Assembly (NCBI GenBank): GCA_002081555.1
Contig: MZNV01002034.1
Span: 1 to 37,649, forward strand
Length of the DNA: 37,649 bases
DNA from: Protostelium mycophagum
Lineage: Eukaryota > Evosea > Variosea > Protosteliida > Protosteliaceae
Reading direction: 5' to 3'
Shown piece by piece: positions 12,742 through 24,045 of the stretch. Position numbers and translations under genes: made by a program. Within the stretch, counting starts at the first letter, position 1; each line of letters opens with the position of its first letter. The notes under the pieces are model-generated. The model had not been told where the DNA came from. It did not search any database and saw only the letters and a program-made list of their open reading frames with translations.

Positions 12742-13650
12742 TTTCCATGTTTCAGCTGCGATGTGATATGATAATCGTCGATTGGCGGGAAAATTTGAAA
12801 CAATTCTCGAAATAAATATATTCTACAATTTCCGATGATGTGCCTTTATTTATTTTGCGACCACACACGTGCATCACGCGTTCGGTTGCCACACTGGGCT
12901 CCCATTCCAGCCGATGTTTACATTGCAGTCCCTCTCCTCAAGATTCCGTACTCCTTCAAATCTCCTGTTGTAAAGACTCATCGGTACAAAAACCAAAGCT
13001 CCTTTCCAGAAACTAAGGAGGTCAACATAAAAATTTATCTCGACCTGTCAGGTTGACAAAAAAATGATCTCAACCCGTTAGGTTGTGATAAATCTGCAAC
13101 AACACAAAAATCTTGTGAGTTTAAAACAAATTACTGATTAAACCTATCTCAACCTGACGGGTTAGATCAATTTATTTTGTCAACCCAACGGGTAGAGATT
13201 GTTTTGTTGTTGACCCAAACAAAAGTCTCAAAAGCCAAACAAACTTGTACAGCGATGCCTAAAATCATCCAAATTTAAAAATAATAATAAAAGTAATTAT
13301 TAAAATCAAATAAATGCAAATTTTTACTGACAGTTCACTCAGACAAAACCACGCAACATACAGAGCAGTCTCCTTCTCACCTGTACAAACCATCAGTAGC
13401 TCTATAGTGGGCTAACAAGAAATAGACAGTGTGCTTTCATAAATACCATAGAAGTTAATTACAATTTTCAACACATTGACATATACAGCAACTCAATTAA
13501 CTGCGTAAAAATTATCAAGCTAGTGCTAACATCAGCAGACACATCATCAAGAGAACATAAAGAGACAACGATAGAGGGATCAAACTTAGGGTTGTCCACT
13601 CAATCGAGATGCGTCCTTTTATCCCTATTTATGGTGAATCTCAATAGACT
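12742..13650. other. Intergenic with large inverted repeat; possible 5' exons of GCP5-like gene
   Basis: No certain gene. The minus strand stays open from 12741 back to about 12826 in the frame of the neighbouring GCP5-like gene. A plus-strand reading at 12835-13056 lacks support from any family or splice partner. The rest is AT-rich and holds the inverted repeat described separately. Confidence 0.5.
13038..13198. repeat. Imperfect inverted repeat, arms about 55 bp, loop about 52 bp
   Basis: The left arm 13038-13090 and the reverse complement of the right arm 13144-13198 align nearly end to end. Shared blocks include GGTTGACAAAA, TGATCT and AGGTTG-GATA. Within each arm are two smaller near-palindromes of the form CAACC-N5-GGTTG. 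The loop is AT-rich. No transposase gene is nearby and I see no clear target-site duplication. Confidence 0.8.
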
Positions 13651-15767
13651 TTATAGGTATGTAATCCAATTGGGGTCTTTTTCATCTAGTATCTCCACCC
13701 ATCTCTTCTCTCGCACCATATTACATTGAGATAAAGGAACAGAGTACGATCTCACGTAACCAAATCCTTGGTATGGAGAGGCCACCATGGACTGCCATCC
13801 TTCAGTGTACCACCCCTTGTCGTCTGGCATATGCACATGGTCAGCTGTACAGGTTGAGTATTCTGTCACTGAGGTTTCACCCACCAAAGCGTAGTAGGGC
13901 AGACATCGTTGCGTTGGCAATAATGCCAGAAAAGAAGGATCTCATTTTGGTTTGAATTGGCCCGTACCGAGATCCCCTGATCAGAAACTCCATGCCGGGA
14001 TATATGAGCTCAAAGGGTGTCTGTATGTCAAAGTATTTTGTTTCTGAATCACCCATCCAACACCATATCCTGCAATATATCATTCTCTGCACATTCTTTA
14101 AACCAAATCAAGAAATGCTTCTGTGTTTTGTCTTGAAATAAAACGTAACTTACTTTGCGGGGATCATGTCTGACAACGGTGATATCTGCTGCAGTGTCCA
14201 GCATAAATCTGTATTTTTTGAATAGAGTCCGTATATCTTCATGAGGAGTGTCTCCAGGATGTCTTTATTTAGAATTCTGTTGAGTTTACGTCTCAGACTG
14301 ATGTCACTCTTCAGCTGGCTGACAGAGTATGACTGGATAAGGGTGTGTGTGCTGTTGGAGACAATTGTCGGGTTATAGTGGAACACATCTGGATGCCATA
14401 TCTGTACGTATGTGTGATTTTCAGTTCTGGATACAACTTGCACGTGCATATAAGGGCTTGATTGTACGATCTATCATTCATCAGGAGATCTTCAGACAAT
14501 GATGAGATATTCTTTCACCTGTAATTGCTCGTTTCTGATCGTGATGGTGCCGTTCCCCTGGTGTATTGTCCTCTCTTCACCCCTCCACATACCCGCAACA
14601 TCATCATACATGGACTTATACAGCTCTGGCAGCACCCTTTCGGTCTGATCCATTGCCCACTCTGCATTGTCTAAACTTACATTTGCTCTTCCCCAATAAA
14701 TACTTCCAAAGTTCATAGAGGTCCTGTTCTTCATCATTGCGATGGCAGACATTCTTAAGTGATGGTATCTGTTGAAATATTCGTTGTCGATACCAGCCCA
14801 AACATCTTCTTTCAGTCCAGCTCTGCAGGCCGCCTCCATCCTATTTATAGATGTCAGAATATATACCAGGTGATGAGTTCTCAACAGCTCAAAATGCTAC
14901 TCACGGCCCTAGTAGATGAATAAGAGAGGAGTGTTTCTCCAAGTCGAATATATTGCCCTTTACATCATCAAACAATGATCTATCTCTCATCTCCTCCCAG
15001 ATACTATACGCTCCACCCATTGCGTATTCATGGCCTGTGTTTGTCAGAATATCCGCTGAATAAACTCAGGCTCACTTGGATTGAATTCCAGAAATGTAAC
15101 GTTGTGAGGGGAAGGTGCGGTGTGCCCTGGCATGATGTCTTGTACCAATTTGACGTGATGTGTGACCCTCCATGTTGGATAGTCGTAATAGTCATCAAGA
15201 AAGGGTACAACCCTTCCAAGTGCAACCTTGTCTAATTCTGCCAGGTATGGTCTGGGATACCCCAAGATGTTCACCAGAGAGGATGTGAGCGTCCTATCTG
15301 CGCTGTGAAACAACAGTGTGCCTGTAATCGCTTCAGAAGGAGAGAGGATAGTCTTTACCTGCTGGAAGACGAACAGCTGTCGGGAATATCCCAAAGTAAC
15401 CAGAGTCGTACTTGTCAGTGCTGATGTAGAAGCCCCCTCCTCCATTTCCAGATCCAGAGTCGAGGCTGTTGATCATCAGGTCCGGCTTTTTTTTTTTGTT
15501 TTTTACTCACAAGTCCATCTCCTCTTGATCGACAAAATTTTGTTTCGCATAACGAAGTCCACCCAACACATCTCCCCAATGATACATATACATCTCTGCA
15601 TCCGTCCTATTGAGTTGGGATACAAAGGCATCCAGTTGTGTCTGATTGAAACTCCATGTTGAGGTGATGTTATACCAAGTCTGGACCTGGTCAGACCTCA
15701 TCATAAAGAACATGCCTACCTCTGCGTTCACAGCAGACAAAAGGAGAAAGCAGAGAAGCCACTTCAT
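13651..15767 (-). CDS. Secreted or lysosomal N-glycosylated protein of unknown function (598 aa)
   Basis: Exons: 15511-15767, 15359-15465, 15076-15321, 14905-15055, 14519-14840, 14154-14470, 13885-14069, 13651-13862 (599 codons, all in phase). The start MKWLLCFLLLSAVNA is a clear signal peptide. There are many N-x-S/T sites (NIT, NQT, NRT, NVT, NGT, NHT, NST, NAT) and no other membrane helix, so it is probably secreted or lysosomal. Residues about 55-130 have a YHWG...GGGGFYISTD arrangement that recalls the H...Y pattern of ADP-ribosyltransferase-like folds; this is only a resemblance. I do not recognise the rest (TNTGHEYAMGGAYSIW, MDQTERVLPELYKSMYDD). Two introns are very short: 20 nt at 15056-15075 and 22 nt at 13863-13884. 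Confidence 0.8.
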
Positions 15768-16220
15768 CTGCTTCACGATGATCTTGTCCAAACGGAGGCG
15801 AAATGATTTCAGCGCGAAGGGCACTTACCTCGTAATATTACTATTTCCGGGAAGTTTCAAGGGAAATAGCCAATTTGCGTGCTGATGTCCACATGTCACA
15901 GTGACAAGCGGACATGTGACACGAGGAAAACACTGCAGAGCGAAAGCTGTGTGTGAGTTGAATCGCTTTGTCTTGCACATTCTTTTTGTATTCTGAATTT
16001 CACAATTTTCGCAACGAGATTTATCGAACCATTTTGGAGGACTTGTTTCAAGACAATCACAAAATATTGCGTGTTCATTATTATTTTAAGAGCAGATCAA
16101 AAGGTGACCAAAATCTTCAGGAAAATAGCATTTGTTGTCTAATTCACCAGAATAATCTACACGCAAAGAATGACAACAAAGCAGACATACAAACGATTGA
16201 TACTCTCTTTATGTAATATT
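15768..16220. other. Intergenic, no gene seen
   Basis: Spacer upstream of the glycoprotein gene and downstream of the alpha-actinin gene, both on the minus strand. Near 15888-15920 are two ACATGT-containing near-palindromes. No exon was found. Confidence 0.55.
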
Positions 16221-18561
16221 TCAGGCAGCGAACTTGTCGTCCGTGTAGGTGGCAAAGTCAAACTGGTCAGACTCTCCGGGCATTCTGGTGCTGAGGAAAT
16301 TGACATCAGACTCCTCGAGGGGGCTGACGTAGAGGTCGGACTTCTTGATGAGGGGTTGTTCATTGGACAAGATCTTGAAGGATTGCTTGATCTGGGCGGC
16401 ATCATCAGTGTCTTCCATCAACTTGCCCATGTAGTCGACAAAAGAGTCAAAGGGGACCTTCTCGCCTCCGTTGGCGGCCTGTGATGACGTCATTACAGGT
16501 CATAGAAAATTCAAAGAAATCCCACCTGTGTGTAGACATTGTTGAAGGCGTCGTCGGGGTAGGTCTGTCCGAGGGTCTGGAGGCAAGATCTACAACGATC
16601 AAAAAATGTCGAAACTTGGGTGAAATCTCACCTGAACTCGAGCTTGTCGAGGGTTCCGTCACCGGACTTGTCAAAGTGCTTGAAGGCTTCCTTCAATTCG
16701 TTGATCTGCTCGGGGGTCAAGCCGGTCTTGTTGTTGGCGGCAGCCAATTGTGACTCCAAGAACTGCTTCTTCTTCTCGAGAGCAGCAGCGAGCTGGTCGG
16801 CCTCAGTGGCGAGCTCGTCGTAGGTGGTGTCAGTGTATGGGTTGTCGTCTTCAAGACCAGACTGCTCGAGTTCCTAAAGACGGTGAGTTTTCCGCGAGAT
16901 TTCGAGAAACGGACCTTCTGAACGGCCTCGGTCTCCTTAAGGGGACCGGCGGCGGCGAGTTCAGCGGATTGCTTCTCGATGTTGCTCAATTGGTCGGCGA
17001 GCTCTCCAGATTGGTCGTTGGAGGACACTGTCGGGTCAGAAGACGTCTTGAAGATCTGTTAAGAATTACCCTTGATGCCCTGGAGCCATTGCTGGGTGTT
17101 CTGGGCCTTCTCGGCGTATTGCTTGTGGAGGTGGTCCTTCTGTTGGGCGAGGTGGTCGCGCAAAGCCTTGGCTCTGCTTCTCTCAGCGTCGGCAAGAGCC
17201 TGGAAGGCGGCGTCGACTACAAGGGTGAGTGATAACGTCATCATACGTAATTATCCTTTGACATACCGGTGGCGGGGGAGGTCTCCTCAGATGGAGTCCA
17301 TCCCTTTCTCTTGTTGGTTCTGAGTTGAGCTTGGATGCTAGCATGGGCTGTCTCTCCCTGCAAGACGTCAGAACCTGTCGATGACGTCATCACAAAAAAT
17401 CACCTCGAGCTTTCTCTCGTTGAGCTGGGGCTTGACGTTCTTGCGGTAAGCCTTGTGCTGTGCGAGGAGTGCCTTGGTTTGGTCATATGATTCGGGGAAA
17501 GCGTGGTTGTTCAACTCCTCAGTGTGGTGTGAGACCTCACCCAACAGCTGTGACGTGTTAGAATTTCACTGAAAGAGTAGAGTCGGCGCTCACGTTGTGG
17601 GTGTTGGAGTCGTACTGGCTCTGGAGGTTCTCGATGTTCTCGTGGAAGCGAGCAAACTTCTGGACACGTCTGGCAGCGTTCTCCTTGTGGTCCTGGCTGG
17701 TGAATTTGTGGTAGAACTCTGTATGATGTCAGAATGGAGACGTTGTATGGATGTCATACCAGAGATGTAGGTCATGACGGAGCGCTCATCTGGACGATCG
17801 ACGTCCAAATCGTCGACATCGAGAAGAGGGGAGATGCCAAGGTGCTTCTCGGCGACATCGAAAGCGAGCTGGATGTTGGCCTTGTTGTTGGATTTGTCCA
17901 AGGAGTTGAAGTCCAAGAGGTCGGGTCTGTGCTTGTGGATGAGAGCGCAGAGAGCAAGACCGTCCTGTGTGGAGATCAGAACATTTCATCAGAGCAGAAT
18001 GGACTCACTCTCCAAGAGCCAGAGAAGTTGTCTACTTTAACGTTCTCGTAACCCTTTGTCTTTCTTTGACACCAGAGGAGGAGGGCCTCCTTGGCAGAGA
18101 GCTCCTCTACGGAGATACCCTTGATCTGGTAGTCCAAAATGATGGCCCAGATCATACCGAGGATCATCTTAAGGTCGTGGTCGGCAAGATCTGCTTATGA
18201 TCAGATTTACTCCATAAAATGTGATTTTTAGAAGACGTACGAGTGGCCTTCAAGAAATTGGTTTTGATCTGTGCTTTCTCGACCATGTCTAAGGCGAGAG
18301 TAATGTTGTCGAGCTGCTGGGGTCTCATCTTGGGAGCAGGGTTGTGCTTGGGGATCTCTGTTCCGTAGAGAGACTTAACCAATTGCATGAGCTTAATTCC
18401 AGTGTCGAACTCGTGTTGGAGATCGGTCACTGAGGTACCAACTTTCTTCAAGTGGCTGTTGGACCATTTTGTGAAGGTCTATACGGGGATCAGACAATGC
18501 GAGAGATTTAGAGGGGAATCACCTTCTTCTGTACTGAAACCCAAGCTGCTTCTTCTGCCAT
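16221..18561 (-). CDS. Alpha-actinin with shortened rod (615 aa)
   Basis: Exons: 18523-18561, 18241-18478, 18009-18190, 17760-17964, 17594-17718, 17404-17547, 17267-17357, 17070-17216, 16915-17027, 16632-16873, 16526-16589, 16221-16478 (616 codons, all phases fit). Actin crosslinking protein: two calponin-homology domains (about 8-110 and 120-235; [49 protein letters not shown]), then a helical rod of about 240 residues and a C-terminal calmodulin-like domain. EF1 is canonical (loop 496-507, [12 protein letters not shown]); the second loop is degenerate ([12 protein letters not shown]). The rod has room for about two spectrin repeats, whereas animal and Dictyostelium alpha-actinins have four. 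Codon choice is strongly C/G-ended compared with neighbouring genes, which suggests high expression. Confidence 0.95.
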
Positions 18562-19508
18562 GATGAAATCTAAAGTATAACGAGGTCCTATATGAATGTT
18601 AGATTTTGTCTACGTCCACAGTATTGGGTGCCCATGCGACTGACCTGTGTACCCTCCCGGTGAATAATGGCGTTGACCCTGTCGCGTCCTCTACCGTACG
18701 TAAATACGAAATGTCGACACAGCTGGCGTGACAGAACAGCACAAAAATGTCCATGGGAACGCAAAATTGCTACCGCGTTTGTCGGACAGAGGGGAACCGG
18801 CATATTTTGCCTCCTCTATAGTGTCGCAGGCACCCGCAGAGGCTTTCTCGATTCAATTATAAAGAACCTTTTTGAGCAGATGATCCTGTCGACAAACCAT
18901 TGTGTCCTATTTTTAAAGAAGTCCCGATTTGTGGGAAGTTTTTTGTGAATGTTTCCTGCGAGACTTCCATTTGTTGGCTTGGAGACACATCACAAGAAAG
19001 AGGCTCTAAAAGATGGTGAAAGGTGCTTCTTCAAAGCTGTTTATGGAACGTGGCTGCGGATGTTCGAAATACGATTTCAAGGATCTATTTTCCATAATTA
19101 TTCAGCTGACATCGCCGCTTCATCAGGTGATCCTGGTCCAGCACATGTTCTGAGAAGCTTAAACAGTATTTTTTCATAAATCCTGCCGACGAGAGGAGGA
19201 TACCTACCTTGGGTTATATTTACACACACCACATATCACTCTGATTGCTGCTGTACAGCGGCTAAAATCTCCATTTCATTTCGTGTTATTAATAGAAATC
19301 CTCCCTTTCATTTTATTCCGAGTCCAAGACTAAGTCATAGTTGTTTGACTGCATCAAAGTTGAGCCAAAGACATGCAAAAAAGAGAACAATTTAATCGGT
19401 TGGATTGTTATATCGAGACTCCAAGCCAATTTCCAGCTGATGCCATTCTCAAAGCTTCTGCATACTAATTTGCTGAGGAGGTGCCTTTAACCTTGTTATT
19501 CATCCAGA
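18562..19508. other. Intergenic between divergent genes, no confident gene
   Basis: This is the shared 5' flank of the alpha-actinin (minus) and SH3-scaffold (plus) genes. Plus-strand readings at 18667-18948 and 18949-19179 are open but have no recognisable domain or splice partner. A short exon with an ATG at 19440, joined by a 27-nt intron to 19508, could add 14 residues to the SH3 scaffold. Confidence 0.5.
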
Positions 19509-22500
19509 ATGGGGAGGCTCAGGAAGCTTACAAAGACGACTATCGTATCGGTCATGACGTCAAGACACGTGCAGATGGAGGTATGATGTGTGTCGAAATC
19601 TGATCACTGGAAATTTCGTTTCAATCGCAAAACGAAACTTTCACGTTTTTGTGATTGCTGTTCTTCAAAGAAGATTTGGGCGGTTTTAATTTCGTGTTTG
19701 AAGTTCCCTGAACCAGTGGTTTTAGGGCAACAACAGACGAGGCAGTCCACCAGTGTGATATTGTACTTCGTCTTGTAAGAGGCCTTTCACGCTTGGTGAT
19801 GTCCAGTGGAGTCTGAAACCTTGAGGAGGTGCTAATCTCACAGAAATTTCGCAGAAACGGTGTTCGAAGAAAGGGTTCGACGACCTTCAAAACACCAAAC
19901 GTCACAATCCCACAACACGACATGCTCGGCAAGACGAAACCGCCTACGACTTCTAAAAAGGCCGAAAAGCCCGCACCACATCAGGTGTACTCTGTCAGCG
20001 CTCAGAAAGCGTCCAGATTTTTGTTTGAGCTGGCCAAGGGTGAGATTAATTTTCCGCTGTTTACACGTTCGATACCATCATCATCACAACGACACAAAGG
20101 TCAAGTTAGAACCACAACTAGATCTCCATAGATAGAGAATACAGACTGACTGTGTCTGCAGGTAATCCTACGGAATTAGACAATCCAATTCGTTCGCCGA
20201 GGAAGCAACACAATTCATTACCTCATAGAGGATCACCACAATCACACAAGAGGAAGGACAGCCAAAGTTCACTTCCAAGGACAAATTCTAGAGTGAGTGG
20301 TTCGGTCAACATATCTCTCTTTGTATTGTGTTGAATTGATCACCAATTGGCGTTCTTTTGTCCTTTGATTCACCAAACTTCGTGTCTCTAATTTCATATG
20401 ATAGACAAGCCCAAGTATCCCCCCGGACTGGTTGAATCAAGAAGATCTCGACATGAAAAATGCACCTGTTGTACCAAGCCGCCCATCTCAAGAGGTGCAC
20501 AAACCGTCATATATCATCATTCTTTCCATCTCCAAAAATTCGAATTTTCATAGGGTCTGGCGCATCTCTCACGAACTGCTTCGATCAAGGGTGTTTCTGA
20601 TGAATATTCCAAGAAAAATATGGCGGGAAGAGAACCACCCCCTTCAGGCGAATTCGAAAAGACTGTTTCCAGGGGCAGGTCCATTCTCCAGAATTTTCCT
20701 TCAATTTTCTCTCAAATTTCAACCAGTTTTCACTGAAAAACACACAGGTCACTGTTCAACTCCGTCAGGCCTCTCCCGGCTATGAATAAAGAGCCAGGTA
20801 TAGAGACCAACAATGGCACCATCGCAGAGTATCAAGCGAGGGAACAAGCCATGAAGGAAAAGATAAGGTGAGTCTTCACGTTAAGGAACGCGTTAATAAT
20901 CGAGAGATGCTATCGCTTCGCGAGTTTTTATGGCGGGAAATTTGAATTTCAAAAAAATTGACGTTTTTCAGGTTGGTGATGGCAAGCATAAACGAAGAGA
21001 GATTACAACTCCACAAGGTATTATTTACATTTTAAAGAAATCAACATATAAATATTTGTTGTCCGAACGAACTCGCTTGTGTTGTTATGAGCCAAAAATT
21101 TTCTTCTCTTTCTTTAGATGTTTTTGGTGCTTAAGCCGCAACAGAAAGTACATCTGAAACCTAAAAGATGTTATTTGCCGCAAAGCAGAAGTACATTGGT
21201 GGCAAGGCCAAAAATATATTGAATACAGCTTGAAATTTCGCCGAAAAAGTACTGAAATTTCCAGATGGTTCGTCACTACAAACGCAAGGCGGAAGATGAG
21301 GAGGCCAGGAACAGACAATTAAACAGAAAGATACAAAATATAGTAGAGTTGAACCAGTCACTACAACAGAAACTCGCAGACGCGGAGACCGCTCAGAGCT
21401 TGAGGTCTTCAAACCCAATCGTCCCCTCCCAACCTGATGCGGGGGTGGGTCGATCTACAACGACTTTTCACGGATTTTCCCGTGATTTTATTTCACCAGA
21501 TACTTTTTGTCTGGAGATTGTGTCTCATTGAAATGAAAAGGGGTTTTACTGTGATGAGATGAATTGTATTGGAATGAAACTGATAAGTATAGATCGAGTT
21601 AGCGAATCGTTTGAACGAATCTGAAGAGGTGAGAATCCCTTCCATTTTCTTGGAAATTTCCCCGAAATTTCCCAATGACTCAAGACCACAGGTCTTAAAG
21701 AAAGAGAGGGAGAAGAACGATACCTTGGCCCAGAGAGTTCTATTTTTAGAAGCAAAGATCAACCAATCCAAAGAAGACTATACTCAGATTATAGAAGCGA
21801 AAATGGCACAGATACAACTAGAATTGCAAAAGTCGCAGGTGATCAAAATCATTTAGATAATACCGGAAAAGTGTTCAAGTGTACTTTAAGTTTGCGGCTT
21901 TGCCGCAATAGATATTTCTGCACTAAGAGTTGAATCAAGTGGATTTCTTAAAGCCGCAAAGATGTTGGCAAAATTACCAAGAACATGTCTGATGCATAAA
22001 AACGTCAGAAGAACGCTGCGGCCTCTGTAAAAGTCCGCTCGGACACGGCTCCATTGTCTCGTGGCGTCCCAGCTGATCTTTTCACAGCCTCCACCACAAG
22101 TTCAAATCGTTTACGCGTCTCCACCACCGTCTGGGAGCAACACCCAGGCTAAAGTCGAAGCCACAAAACCCGCAGAGCCTGTCAAAGTCGAACCCCCAAG
22201 ACCCAGCAGACCCCCGCCACCCAAACCTGCCACACTCTCTAAAACGTCGACAAAAGACGGCCAGACGCAGAAGGAAAGCCCTCAAAAGACGGTGGTAGCA
22301 GAAACGTCGACAGAGCCAAAGAAGGAACCGGTACAAGCGCCTCAAATGTCGACAAAAGAGACCCAGCCAAAGGAGCAAGTCTCAGAAATGTCGACAAAGG
22401 ACTCTCACACCAAAGTGGATTCCGCGCAGTCGACACAACCCAAGAAAGAAGTCTCGGAAATGTCGACCAAGGAGGAAGAGAGACCCAGGAAGTCGTCAAT

Positions 22501-23557
22501 TTCGGACCGCATATCCGCGTACAACACCAACAATATCTCAGTCCAGAAGCCTGGCCCCGTTGTAGTGTGCGAATTTCTTCATTCTTTTACCCGATTTCTA
22601 TTTTTAGAATCGAGAAATTCCGATGCCGACATGCCATCTACAACGAGTGACACGCCCAGGTCTGCGATCAACAACAACACAGAGAGTAAGATACCACCTT
22701 CTAAGCCACCACAGCAGGAGAACTATCTAGAAGAGGATAAAGACAAGCAAAAGGTCGTGCCCGTCGACACAGGATCTGGCGGAGGGATTAAAAAACCCAA
22801 GGCCACGCTTTTGGCACTATATGACTATGACGCTGTGGATAAGGATGACCTGAATTTTAACGAGGGTGAGCTGCTATGATCACGACCGTTGAGATATCTC
22901 GTGCCTTGTCATTGTACATTTCAATTCTATTGTCCAAACGTCATGGAATAGTGGAGATTCATTATCTTTCTTTAAGAGAACACATTCAAATACATCTTTG
23001 AGACCTCAAGATTTCCTGGTGTTTCTCTGAAGAAAAGATTAACAGAAAAGATTAACAGATACAGGTGACCTCTTAGTTCTTCACAAGCGCTACAGTGACG
23101 GGTGGTGGCTCTGCGAACTGGACGGAAAAGTGGGCAGGCTGCCCTCCAATTACGTACAAGACTTGACCACCGTAGAGAGGGTGAAGACTGTTGCCAAGGG
23201 AACCTTTCAGCCAGAATGTCAAGGCGATTTGCCTTTTGTCAAGGGGCAGATTATCTGGGTGAGTGGTTGAGTTGTAGACGGATATCACCAAAACAAAGCA
23301 CGAAATATAGTGGAAATTTCGAATTACGTGTTGATGAGCTGTGAAGTGTATTTCGTATTTCCAACAAAACCGGAAAATTCTAAAAAATGCGATCGCGCGT
23401 ATTATAAAAAGGATCAAAAACCACCCTGCATTTTGAAAGATTTATCAATATTTACTCGTTGTAGATTCTGAACCAGGAGGATGACTGGTGGATCGGTGAA
23501 CTCGATGATGGTTCCATGATCGGGTACCTTCCGAGAAACTACGTCGAGCCTGTGTGA
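19509..23557 (+). CDS. Coiled-coil scaffold with two C-terminal SH3 domains (about 729 aa)
   Basis: Exons: 19509-19580, 19844-20039, 20162-20292, 20405-20494, 20554-20678, 20748-20797, 20828-20867, 20972-21017, 21265-21444, 21599-21628, 21692-21838, 22009-22026, 22088-22865, 23065-23258, 23465-23557 (730 codons, all in phase). The N-terminal 230 residues are basic and Ser/Pro-rich. A coiled coil follows (about 236-372: YKRKAEDEEARNRQLNRKI, LKKEREKNDTLAQRV), then a Pro/Lys/Ser-rich linker with repeated E/QMSTK-type units. Two SH3 domains close the protein, at about 613-667 (ALYDYDAVDKDDLNFNEGD, GWWLCELDG, LPSNYV) and 672-727 (DDWWIGELDDG, LPRNYVEPV). Likely an adaptor binding Pro-rich partners in actin or endocytic complexes, by SH3 analogy. 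The N-terminal start is uncertain; the ATG at 19922 is a safe internal alternative. AATAAA follows the stop. Confidence 0.85.
21894..21906 (+). repeat. GC hairpin element copy 2
   Basis: GCGGC-TTT-GCCGC, extended by T/A to a 6-bp stem, in the intron before the 18-nt exon of the SH3-scaffold gene. Confidence 0.85.
22225..22490 (+). repeat. Degenerate in-frame repeat coding (E/Q)-(M/T)-S-T-K/E units
   Basis: Within exon 22088-22865 the words STKDGQ, STEPKKE, QMSTKETQ, EMSTKDSH, QSTQPKKE and EMSTKEEE recur about every 12-20 residues. At DNA level they share ATGTCGAC or ACGTCGAC. The segment lies in the Lys/Pro-rich linker between coiled coil and SH3 domains and may be a phosphorylatable spacer. 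Confidence 0.7.
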
Positions 23558-24045
23558 ATCAACAAAAATAAACTGTCCTATTTATTTCGTGTGATCTTGG
23601 AAGTTATGGGTCAGTTTCCTCGTACCGCACTTTAGTGCGGAGGTCAAAGTCTGCACTACAGGATTTGGTTGCTCTTCAGAAGAAAGAGGAATATCATTCC
23701 ATCAGTTGCTGTAGACTTTGTGCTTTTGTGGGCGATTGTGTTTGTTTTGCTGGTTTGCGCGCAAAAGAACGTAAAAATATTCAATTTGACAGTCATCACG
23801 GAGGAAGGGAGTGAATTTGCCGCCAAAAGATTATTGTACAGCACATAAAAAAGTGCCTTTCTGCAGACGTCGACAAGAATTCGGGAGATTTTAATTACCC
23901 GTTCTTACGAGATCTCGTAATAACTGTGAGAATCTCCCTAAAAACACTTGATGACGTCGCATTAGATTCGCTTCCCTTTCCCTGAAATCGCAGATTTCAA
24001 TGTTTCGTGCGACTCTCATTCTACCACAAAGAACACATAGACAAG
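23558..24045. other. Intergenic, no gene seen
   Basis: AT-rich spacer. A perfect hairpin CCGCAC-TTTA-GTGCGG lies about 70 bp after the SH3 gene stop (about 23625-23641). This hairpin and the AATAAA near 23568 are the only 3'-end signals seen. No exon was found. Confidence 0.55.

Noticed and set aside
12835-13056. 73-codon plus-strand open reading
   Set aside because: Isolated, with no partner exons, and it ends inside the inverted repeat.
16750-17232. 160-codon plus-strand open reading
   Set aside because: It is antisense to the alpha-actinin rod exons; the GC-rich biased codons remove stops from the opposite strand. No family resemblance.
18667-19179. Two adjacent plus-strand open readings upstream of the SH3 gene
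   Set aside because: No domain, no convincing splice sites and background codon use; probably chance.
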